From Bacillota bacterium (GTDB lineage Bacteria; Bacillota; Sulfobacillia; UBA3575; DUQP01), in the NCBI GenBank assembly GCA_012837735.1, contig DUQP01000065.1, positions 1 to 39,285 on the forward strand: a stretch of 39,285 nucleotides of DNA, given 5' to 3'. A program made the position numbers and the translations under genes. Numbering within the stretch: the first letter of the stretch is position 1; each line of letters starts with the position of its first letter. Under the pieces are notes generated by a model. It was not told the DNA's origin and ran no database searches. It worked only from the letters and a program-made list of their open reading frames with translations. This document shows positions 10,804 to 17,420 of the stretch, one piece after another.

Positions 10804-11597
10804 CAATCTACCCCCTCGCCACATTTTTCCGTTGGGGGATCCAGGTCCTCAGAAGTCAAGGGCGGTGCCGGTGGCATAACGCGCTTGTGTTGACTGGCCG
10901 CCATCATGTTCTGTAGCTGGGCGGCGTTTTCCCCTTCCTCGCCAGTAAGCAGAAAGTGATCCAGCTCCTGATAGGTAAGGCCCATTTCCTGCTCATCGGT
11001 CTGCCCCATCCACAGGCCTGCCGAAGGTGGGCGATCGATCACCTCTGCCGGCACGCCCAAAAAACTAGCCAGGCGCCAGACATCGCGTTTGACCAAGCCC
11101 GCCAAAGGAAGCAGATCAGCGCCCCCATCCCCGTATTTTGTGAAGTAGCCCACCGCCAGTTCACTGCGGTTGCTGGGACCTAACACCAAGTAATTCTTGC
11201 GGTTAGCTATATAATAGAGCGCTACCATGCGCAGGCGTGGTTTCAGGTTCACGGCCGCCAGGTCCCGCCGCGCCCTGGTACTGCCGCTGGGCACAAAGCC
11301 CGCCCCTTCATCCAGGCTGCCCAAAAACATGTCATACAGTCTGTCCAGTACCACTGTGCAGGTTGGCAAACCGAAGGCTTTGGCCACCGCGTGGGCATCC
11401 CGCACATCGCGCGGATCACTGTGGCACGGCATGATCACCCCCAGCGCCGTATCTGGAAAGGCCTGCCTGGCCAAGCCGGCAACGACGGCTGAATCTACCC
11501 CGCCGCTCAACCCGAATGTCACCCCTTGCGCACCTGCCCCATGCACCTGTTCTTTAATCCAAGCCACCAACGCAGCGGTGAAGTGCCGGCAATCCAT
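10803..11597 (-). CDS. nadE: Ammonia-dependent NAD+ synthetase
   Basis: The 264-residue product (ATG 11597, GAGGGG 8 bases upstream; a GTG three codons earlier is possible) has the PP-loop GLSGGVDSAVVAGLA and later GPSNRSELAVGYFTKYGDGGADLLPLAGL, both typical of NadE. It amidates nicotinic acid adenine dinucleotide to NAD with ammonia and ATP. There is no N-terminal glutaminase domain, so it should depend on ammonia or an external amidotransferase. It lies between larE and yebC with 13-base and overlapping junctions, as part of one operon. Confidence 0.95.
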   Translation of the reverse strand: MDCRHFTAALVAWIKEQVHGAGAQGVTFGLSGGVDSAVVAGLARQAFPDTALGVIMPCHSDPRDVRDAHAVAKAFGLPTCTVVLDRLYDMFLGSLDEGAGFVPSGSTRARRDLAAVNLKPRLRMVALYYIANRKNYLVLGPSNRSELAVGYFTKYGDGGADLLPLAGLVKRDVWRLASFLGVPAEVIDRPPSAGLWMGQTDEQEMGLTYQELDHFLLTGEEGENAAQLQNMMAASQHKRVMPPAPPLTSEDLDPPTEKCGEGVD

Positions 11598-11610
11598 TTT
11601 CCCCACCCCT

Positions 11611-12390
11611 CTACCCGTCCCCGGCCGCTAAATCTAATGTCACATAAGTAAAACCCAATCCTTTGAAAAAGGCCGCCACCCGGCCGGCGTCTTTCAGCAG
11701 CACGCCCGCCTGTGCCGGCGGCACCTCGATGCGAGCCAGGTCGCCGTGATGGCGCACCCGCAGGCGGCGGAAACCATAGCCCTGCAAGAAACTCTCCCCG
11801 GCGGCAACAACCGCCAGCTTTTCCGGGGTGATGGGTTGACCAGCCGGGATGCGGGTCGCTAGACAGGCAAACGATGGTTTGTCCCACACCGGCAGTCCCA
11901 ACTTCCGCGCCAGCGTCCTTATCTCGTTCTTGCCCAAGCCGGCCGCGCGCAACGGACTAACCACTCCCAGTTCTGCCGCCGCTTTCATGCCCGGACGCTC
12001 TTGCGGAGAATCATCGGCGTTCGCCCCATCCAAAACCACTGCCAGGCCTCGTTCCTGCGCCAAGGCAAGCAAACCGGCAAACATGTCCTTTTTGCAGATG
12101 TAGCAGCGTTGCTGGGGATTAGCCAAAAAAGACTTGTTTGACATCACCCGACCGGCATAGGTAACGAGGGGCAAACCCATGTCTTGCGCCAACCGCCGGG
12201 CCGCTTCCACTTCGCTCATCGGAAACACCGGTGCGGTCACCAGCACGGCCAACAACCGCTCCGGTCCCAGTTCCTGCAAAGCTATTTTAGCCAACAGAGC
12301 ACTATCCACTCCGCCCGAAAAGGCCAGTAAAGCGCTGGGCAGACCCCGCAAATACAGGCGCAGATTTTTCAGCTTATCCCCCAGATCCAA
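11611..12390 (-). CDS. larE: ATP-dependent sacrificial sulfur transferase LarE-like
   Basis: This PP-loop ATPase (about 259 residues) has AFSGGVDSALLAK, VLDGANADDSPQERPG and KPSFACLATRIPAGQPIT, the LarE set. LarE adenylates and thiolates a pyridinium carboxylate in synthesis of the nickel-pincer cofactor of lactate racemase. Besides the Cys in SFACLATR there is a CYIC pair (about residues 96-99), a pattern like LarE forms proposed to use a bound iron-sulfur cluster; that is inference. No larA, larB or larC is nearby, so a different sulfur-transfer role is possible. The TTG at 12390 has GGAGGG 6 bases upstream; an ATG at 12414 with a weak SD would add eight residues. Either start overlaps the upstream amidohydrolase. 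Confidence 0.87.
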   Translation of the reverse strand: MDLGDKLKNLRLYLRGLPSALLAFSGGVDSALLAKIALQELGPERLLAVLVTAPVFPMSEVEAARRLAQDMGLPLVTYAGRVMSNKSFLANPQQRCYICKKDMFAGLLALAQERGLAVVLDGANADDSPQERPGMKAAAELGVVSPLRAAGLGKNEIRTLARKLGLPVWDKPSFACLATRIPAGQPITPEKLAVVAAGESFLQGYGFRRLRVRHHGDLARIEVPPAQAGVLLKDAGRVAAFFKGLGFTYVTLDLAAGDG

Positions 12391-13570
12391 GTTCAGCCCT
12401 CCGTGACCACCCATACTCTCTCGCTAATCCGGCCAGGTAAGCACAGCCCAGCGGCAAAGCGGACTCATCAATCACAAAGCCGGGGTGATGCCAGGGGTGG
12501 CCACCGGCCTTTGGCCTGATCCCCAACAGGCTATAGACGCCAGGCACCTTCTCCAAATAACGGGCAAAATCCTCTCCCACCATCACCGGCCTGTCCAACC
12601 AGACAAAAGACCCTTCCATCCCCGCCACCACCCGGGCGGCCAGTTCCACCAGGCGGTGGTCGTTGATCACGGGCGAGAAAGCCGGTTCGTAATCCAGTCT
12701 GGCCCCGCCCCCGAAGGCAGCCGCCACCCCCTGGGCTATGGCTGCCATTCGTTCCGGCAGCCAGGCCCGGAAAGCGGGATTCAAGTAGCGGGTGGTGCCG
12801 GTCATCTGCACTCGGTCCGTGATTACATTGAAGCCTGTCCCGCCTGTGATGGTACCGATGGTCAGCACCAACGGTTCCTGCGGATCAGCCTGGCGGCTGA
12901 CGATCTGTTGCAAAGCTGTCACAACCTGGGCGGCCACGGCGATGGCATCCACCGTGTTCTGGGGAGCTGCCCCATGTCCTCCCTGCCCCGTAATAGTAAG
13001 GGTGAAACGGTCGGCGGCCGCCATGATTGGTCCTGGCCGCAACCCGAACTGGCCAGCCGGCAAGTCCGGGCTGACATGCAGGGCCGCCACCGCTTCCACC
13101 CCGTGGTCGCTTAATGCGCCATCTGCGATCATGGCAACCGCGCCGCCGGGGGGCAGTTCTTCAGCCGGTTGAAACAGGAACACCACCCGTCCGGGGAACA
13201 GCTCACGGTGCGTGGCAATTAACTTGGCCGCCCCCAACAACATGGCGACGTGCGCGTCATGCCCGCAGGCATGCATGAAACCAGGTCGCTGCGATGCATA
13301 TGGCAGGCCGGTATCCTCTTGCACCAAAATGCAATCCATGTCTGCCCGTAGCGCAATCGTGCCGGCCTCCGGGTCGCCCTCATGCACCGCCACTACGCCG
13401 GTGCCGCCTACCCCGGTAAAGATTTGCAATCCCAATCCTCGCACATAGTCGCACACCAGTTGGGCAGTGCGCTCTTCCTGGAAAGCCGGTTCCGGCCAGC
13501 TATGGATTTGCCGGCGCACAGCCACCAGTTCCGGCGCTATTTTTTCGGCTGCCCGGCGCAAATCGCTCAT
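12374..13570 (-). CDS. M20 family amidohydrolase (N-acyl amino acid/aminoacylase type)
   Basis: From ATG 13570, overlapping the cysK stop in ATGA, the product is 398 residues. Motifs are [24 protein letters not shown] (with the metal Cys and His), FQPAEE with the catalytic Glu, [10 protein letters not shown] in the dimerisation/lid domain, and a late [10 protein letters not shown]. These define the M20D amidohydrolases that remove acyl groups from amino acids, such as hippurate hydrolase and the SndA/SndB-type N-acetylcysteine deacylases. Tight coupling to cysK suggests an N-acyl cysteine-related substrate, which is an inference. The open frame continues 61 codons upstream, but inside cysK. 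Confidence 0.9.
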   Translation of the reverse strand: MSDLRRAAEKIAPELVAVRRQIHSWPEPAFQEERTAQLVCDYVRGLGLQIFTGVGGTGVVAVHEGDPEAGTIALRADMDCILVQEDTGLPYASQRPGFMHACGHDAHVAMLLGAAKLIATHRELFPGRVVFLFQPAEELPPGGAVAMIADGALSDHGVEAVAALHVSPDLPAGQFGLRPGPIMAAADRFTLTITGQGGHGAAPQNTVDAIAVAAQVVTALQQIVSRQADPQEPLVLTIGTITGGTGFNVITDRVQMTGTTRYLNPAFRAWLPERMAAIAQGVAAAFGGGARLDYEPAFSPVINDHRLVELAARVVAGMEGSFVWLDRPVMVGEDFARYLEKVPGVYSLLGIRPKAGGHPWHHPGFVIDESALPLGCAYLAGLAREYGWSRRAELGSGG

Positions 13571-14502
13571 GCCCCATCCTCCCCCAGGAACAGCGCTGTG
13601 CTCAGGTAACGGTCGCCTCCGTCCGGGAGAAGCACCACCAGCAGCCGCTCGGCGTTTTCCTGCCGCCCGGCCAGCTGCAAAGCAGCATGAACCGCTGCCC
13701 CGGAAGAAATGCCCACCAGCAGTCCCTCCATTTGCGCTAAGCGCCGGGCACAAACGAGCGCCTGTTCCGTCGCCACAGGCATTATTTCATCCACGAGGCC
13801 TAGCTCCAGCACCGCCGGCACAAAACCGGCACCAATTCCCTGGATGCCATGATTCCCTCGTGCTTGGCCGGAAAGAACAGCCGACTCGGCCGGTTCCACC
13901 GCCACCGCCTGCAGGGTCGGCCGGTGTTGTTTCAAAAATTTTGCCAGCCCGGTTAACGTTCCGCCTGTTCCCACACCAGCCACGACAATGTCGACTTGTC
14001 CGGCGCTTTGCCGCCAGATCTCCGCCGCCGTGGTTTTGAGATGGGCTTGGGGATTGGCCGGGTTGCTGAATTGCTCCAGCATCACCACACCGGGTTTGCT
14101 GGCCAGTTCCTGTGCTTTTCGCACAGCCCCTGCCATGCCCTCATCCCCCGGCGTAAGGACGATTTCCGCTCCGTAGGCCGCCAACAGTTTCCGGCGCTCC
14201 AGGCTCATTGTTTCCGGCATAGTCAGGATCACCCGGTAACCGCTTACGGCCGCCACCATGGCCAGCCCAATTCCAGTGTTGCCGGAGGTAGGCTCCACCA
14301 ATGTGGCACCGGGCTGCAAGCGACCTGCTTGCTCCGCCTGCCTGATCATCTCCAGGGCAATGCGATCTTTGACGCTGCCGCCAGGATTCATGAACTCCAG
14401 CTTAGCAGCTATTCTGCCCGGCAGGCCGCATGCCAAACGATCCAAATAGACCAGCGGCGTGTTGCCAATTACCTCTGTCACGTCTGCGGCTATCCCTGAC
14501 AT
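13567..14502 (-). CDS. cysK: Cysteine synthase A (O-acetylserine sulfhydrylase)
   Basis: From ATG 14502 (AAAGGAG 7 bases upstream) the product is 311 residues. It shows IGNTPLVYL, the PLP lysine in [12 protein letters not shown], the substrate loop [12 protein letters not shown], the phosphate-binding [10 protein letters not shown] and a late VGISSGAAV. The fold-type II PLP enzyme makes cysteine from O-acetylserine and sulfide. It lies between an M67 (JAMM) protease and an M20 amidohydrolase, an arrangement recalling the mycobacterial mec-cysO-cysM cluster, in which a JAMM enzyme releases cysteine from a sulfur-carrier protein. No CysO/ThiS-like carrier is visible here. Confidence 0.95.
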   Translation of the reverse strand: MSGIAADVTEVIGNTPLVYLDRLACGLPGRIAAKLEFMNPGGSVKDRIALEMIRQAEQAGRLQPGATLVEPTSGNTGIGLAMVAAVSGYRVILTMPETMSLERRKLLAAYGAEIVLTPGDEGMAGAVRKAQELASKPGVVMLEQFSNPANPQAHLKTTAAEIWRQSAGQVDIVVAGVGTGGTLTGLAKFLKQHRPTLQAVAVEPAESAVLSGQARGNHGIQGIGAGFVPAVLELGLVDEIMPVATEQALVCARRLAQMEGLLVGISSGAAVHAALQLAGRQENAERLLVVLLPDGGDRYLSTALFLGEDGA

Positions 14503-14546
14503 CAGTATTCTCCTTTCCGGCCTGCTTGTCCTCAGCCAGTCCGCCG

Positions 14547-14987
14547 TCATATCCGGACTGGCTGCAGATGGCCGATCGGCGCACTTATTTTCGGCAGGAC
14601 ACGGATGAACTCCGGCCAGGCCTGACCGTCCTTGATATAAAAGCCACGCACCGTGACCGGTCGCCGCAATGAGATGATTACATAAACCACGTCCCGATAA
14701 GCGGCCAATTCGATGTCCCGCCGCGAGGGCTGGGCCGGCGCTGTCGGATGGGAATGATAAATGGCCAGCAGCCGCTCTCCCCGGCGTGCGATCTCATCCA
14801 TCACCTGCGCCTGTTCCCGGGCATCGATCCGGTAACAAACCGGGCTGTTGGCGGCATTGCGCATATGAAAGGCGCGGCGCACCACCCTCCCGGTCCCGGC
14901 TAACATCCCGCAAGCCTCCCAAGGCTGCTCTTGTTGACAGTGGCGGATGACGGCCGCCAATAGAGAGCGACTGATGGTCAGAGCCAT
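14547..14987 (-). CDS. M67 family (JAMM/Mov34) metallopeptidase
   Basis: The 146-residue product starts at ATG 14987 with GGAGGA 8 bases upstream. The JAMM motif is present: an early Glu in WEACGMLAG and then [20 protein letters not shown] with the two zinc His, Ser and Asp. These are prokaryotic deubiquitinase-like proteases that cut C-terminal adducts from ubiquitin-fold sulfur carriers (for example Mec acting on CysO-cysteine). The neighbouring cysK makes a role in cysteine or sulfur transfer plausible, but no carrier is next to it. The upstream extension of the open frame overlaps yunB and is not native. Confidence 0.9.
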   Translation of the reverse strand: MALTISRSLLAAVIRHCQQEQPWEACGMLAGTGRVVRRAFHMRNAANSPVCYRIDAREQAQVMDEIARRGERLLAIYHSHPTAPAQPSRRDIELAAYRDVVYVIISLRRPVTVRGFYIKDGQAWPEFIRVLPKISAPIGHLQPVRI

Positions 14988-15018
14988 TGCTGTTTCCTCC
15001 CCCGCCAGACAGAATCCG

Positions 15019-15696
15019 TCAGCGTGCCATGGGGATGGCCCCATTGGGCAGCAAACCGCCCAACAAACCATCCTTCTGGCCCCACATCCAATACACGTCA
15101 GGCACATCGCCCACGATCACCATGGAACTGAGGGGAATGCGGGTCCGCACAGGAAACTCCTTGCTCATCAAAGGCACGACCACCTTCAGGCGCGCTTCCA
15201 CCAGTAAGAAAATCGTATGCTTGATTTGGTTGATGCCGGCATCGGTGATGGTGTCTTCCACAGCCACTGTCACAGTACCGAGCGGATAAACGGTAGTGGG
15301 CAGCTTGGGACCATAGGCGGCAAAGAATCGGGCCCCGAGCGCCTGCCCCAAGGGAATCGCCAAGCGGCGCCCCTCCATGCTGGCCAGCTCCATTTGGACG
15401 GCCCCGACCGCTTGCGTAACCAGAGTGTCGATCCGGGCATAATCTGCTTGCACATAGGACACGCGCCCATCTGCCGTGCAACCAATTTTCATCAGATCCG
15501 TGTAGGCGATGTTGCCACCGATCTGCCGCTCAATCGCGCGATAGATGGCCTCCACACCTGTGATGCGCGCTTCATACTCCGCCATGGCGAGCAAAGCCGG
15601 TGTCAAGCTCACCTCCGCAATGATGAAACCGCAAACGGTAATCGCCAATATCACTATCAGCCAGCGCAATGCCTTCCCTGGGCGGCGCCCCCGCAC
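15019..15696 (-). CDS. yunB: Sporulation protein YunB
   Basis: The 225-residue product has one N-terminal membrane segment (about residues 11-30) and an extracytoplasmic domain. The domain contains the YunB pattern: AIERQI near residue 55, then LGTVTVAVEDTITDAGINQIKHTI split by a short gap, RTRIPLSSMVIVGDVPDVY and a GAIP ending. YunB is a mother-cell sporulation protein of unclear molecular action. The start is a GTG with a GGGGGGAAG SD. It sits between tyrS and the M67 gene on the same strand, with a 73-base gap to tyrS. Confidence 0.88.
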   Translation of the reverse strand: MRGRRPGKALRWLIVILAITVCGFIIAEVSLTPALLAMAEYEARITGVEAIYRAIERQIGGNIAYTDLMKIGCTADGRVSYVQADYARIDTLVTQAVGAVQMELASMEGRRLAIPLGQALGARFFAAYGPKLPTTVYPLGTVTVAVEDTITDAGINQIKHTIFLLVEARLKVVVPLMSKEFPVRTRIPLSSMVIVGDVPDVYWMWGQKDGLLGGLLPNGAIPMAR

Positions 15697-15769
15697 TACT
15701 CTTCCCCCCTGCGCGGTTCGGTGTTTGGAACCGTCGCCTTGTCATCCTATGCGGGAACGCCGCAGATTG

Positions 15770-16993
15770 TCAGCGTCGGAGCGCAATGCGCACAATCCGC
15801 CGCTTGCCAACCCTGATCACAAGACCATCTTCCAGCTCCAGTTCGGCATCGGGATCGCTGATCCGCTCCTCCCCCACCCGCACGGCACCCTGCTTGATCA
15901 TGCGCTTGGCCTCGCTGTTGCTGCTCACCAGACCGGTCTGCACCAACAAACTGACTGCGCGCAGGCGCTGGGCTGAGATTTCCACCTGGGGGATTTCCTC
16001 GGGCAGACCGCCCTGGCGGAAAACGGCAATGAACTCCTGCTCGGCCTTTTTGGCGGCTGGCCATCCATGGTAGAGCGCGACGAGTTCGCGGGCTAGCCGC
16101 ATCTTGACATCACGCGGATGGGCAGTCCCATCCCTCAACCCAGCTCGCAGCGCGGTGATTTCCTCGACCGCCAGGTCAGTGGTCAGCTCAAAATATGGGA
16201 GCATCATTTCATCGCTGATCGACATCACTTTGCCGTAAATCTCCCCGGGCGCCTCATCGATGCCGATGTAGTTGTTTAGGCTTTTGCTCATTTTCTGGAC
16301 CCCGTCGGTGCCCACCAACAAGGGCATCATCAGGGCGACCTGTGGTTGCTGGCCATATTCCCGCTGCAGATCCCGGGCCACCAGAAAATTGAACTTCTGA
16401 TCTGTCCCGCCCAGCTCCACATCGGCCTCAACCGCGACGGAATCATAGCCTTGTGCCAATGGATACAGCAACTCATGGATGCTGATTGGTAGGCCGTCCT
16501 TTAACCTGGTTTTGAAATCCTCCCGCTCCAGCATCCGCGCCACCGTGTATTTGGCAGACAAGTGGATTACATCCACGAAGTTCAGCGGCGCCAACCAGGA
16601 GCTGTTGAATACGAGCCGCGTCCTGGCGGGATCCAGGATCTTGAATATTTGTTCCTGGTATGTGCGGGCGTTTTCCTGCACCTCTGTCTCCGTCAGTTGG
16701 CGGCGGGTCTCGGAACGGCCGCTGGGGTCACCGATCCGGCCAGTGAAATCGCCGATAATGAAGATCACCTCATGTCCCAAATCTTGAAATTGCTTCAATT
16801 TGCGGATCGGCACGGTGTGGCCGAGGTGAATATCGGGAGCGGTCGGATCAGCCCCATACTTGACCCGCAGCGGTCGCTTTTCACGCACCGATAGCTGCAG
16901 TTTCTGGAGCAATTCCTCCTCCGACACGATCTCGGCTGTACCTCTTTGCAATTCTTTTAACTGCTGTTCTGGCGGCAACCATTTTCCGGTCAT
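15770..16993 (-). CDS. tyrS: Tyrosyl-tRNA synthetase
   Basis: The product is a class I synthetase with the HIGH-type signature [29 protein letters not shown], the tyrosine/tRNA region [17 protein letters not shown] and [12 protein letters not shown]-terminal S4 RNA-binding domain (about the last 65 residues) follows. The ATG at 16993 has AAGGGAG with a 9-base spacer, better than the ATG at 17020, giving 407 residues. No T-box elements (no T-box core, no terminator) were found in its 150-base leader, unlike pheS and thrS. It reads divergently from the penicillin-binding protein gene. Confidence 0.95.
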   Translation of the reverse strand: MTGKWLPPEQQLKELQRGTAEIVSEEELLQKLQLSVREKRPLRVKYGADPTAPDIHLGHTVPIRKLKQFQDLGHEVIFIIGDFTGRIGDPSGRSETRRQLTETEVQENARTYQEQIFKILDPARTRLVFNSSWLAPLNFVDVIHLSAKYTVARMLEREDFKTRLKDGLPISIHELLYPLAQGYDSVAVEADVELGGTDQKFNFLVARDLQREYGQQPQVALMMPLLVGTDGVQKMSKSLNNYIGIDEAPGEIYGKVMSISDEMMLPYFELTTDLAVEEITALRAGLRDGTAHPRDVKMRLARELVALYHGWPAAKKAEQEFIAVFRQGGLPEEIPQVEISAQRLRAVSLLVQTGLVSSNSEAKRMIKQGAVRVGEERISDPDAELELEDGLVIRVGKRRIVRIALRR

Positions 16994-17175
16994 CTGGGTG
17001 ATCTCCCTTCTTGCACTCATTACCTTACCATTAGGAACAATTTTATCCCTTTGTTCGTCATCCTGCTAACGCCATCCCAAAAAGCCTTCCGTCAGTTCCG
17101 GCACAAATACTCCGCCGGGGACGAAAGGCAGACTGAAACTACTCCCCCATCAGGCGGGGACTGGACTTTTCAGGT

Positions 17176-17205
17176 ATTATAGCATGTCGTTGCCATAAGT
17201 GCCAA
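17176..17205 (-). promoter_or_regulatory. Sigma-A-type promoter of tyrS
   Basis: On the minus strand TTGGCA and TATAAT are separated by 18 bases. Transcription would start near 17169, leaving a leader of about 175 bases before the chosen tyrS start. That leader holds a GC-rich hairpin (TCCCC / GGGGGA, about 17144-17160) without a T run. No T-box was seen. Confidence 0.7.
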
Positions 17206-17260
17206 AAGGAAATCCCCTCCCGAGCGCGAAATATTGAGTGTTATGTCGCAAGCAGGCACT

Positions 17261-17290
17261 TTGGACGGCATTTTGCACATATGGTATAAT
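17261..17290 (+). promoter_or_regulatory. Sigma-A-type promoter of the penicillin-binding protein gene
   Basis: TTGGAC, 18 bases, TATAAT. The predicted start is near 17297, giving a leader of about 124 bases. A 7-bp inverted repeat and an SD-start hairpin lie in that leader. Confidence 0.75.
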
Positions 17291-17307
17291 GCAACGTCAC
17301 ATGGAAA

Positions 17308-17327
17308 GTTTACCAAGGATGGTAAAC
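17308..17327 (+). promoter_or_regulatory. Inverted repeat just after the predicted transcription start
   Basis: GTTTACC, six bases, GGTAAAC is a perfect 7-bp inverted repeat about 11 bases after the predicted start. It could be an operator or a 5' stabilising hairpin. There is no T run, so it is not a terminator. Confidence 0.4.
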
Positions 17328-17376
17328 GGAATGTGGCGACACGGCCCGGCAGCGCTGCCAAGCTTCCGGGAATTTG

Positions 17377-17420
17377 AAAGGAGGTGGCGGTTGCCAGGCA
17401 GCTGATGGCAACCGCAGATC
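17377..17420 (+). promoter_or_regulatory. Perfect Shine-Dalgarno separated from its ATG by a hairpin
   Basis: AAAGGAGGT (17377-17385) is 35 bases from the ATG at 17421, too far for normal initiation. Between them GCGGTTGCC (17387-17395) and GGCAACCGC (17407-17415) form a perfect 9-bp stem with an 11-base loop. Folding would leave about 6 unpaired bases between SD and ATG. The strand also has a TTG at 17391 opening a four-codon frame that ends in TGA. No in-frame start lies between that stop and 17421. Confidence 0.65.

Noticed and set aside
13571-13753. N-terminal extension of the M20 amidohydrolase
   Set aside because: It overlaps cysK in another frame and the family begins at the ATGA-coupled start at 13570.
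15744-15770. Possible mother-cell (sigma-E) promoter for yunB
   Set aside because: CATAGGAT is present, but the -35 match and spacing are too poor to call.
16994-17175. Possible T-box before tyrS
   Set aside because: The leader has a GC hairpin and an AGTAG string, but no T-box core, no terminator with T run and no clear tyrosine specifier.
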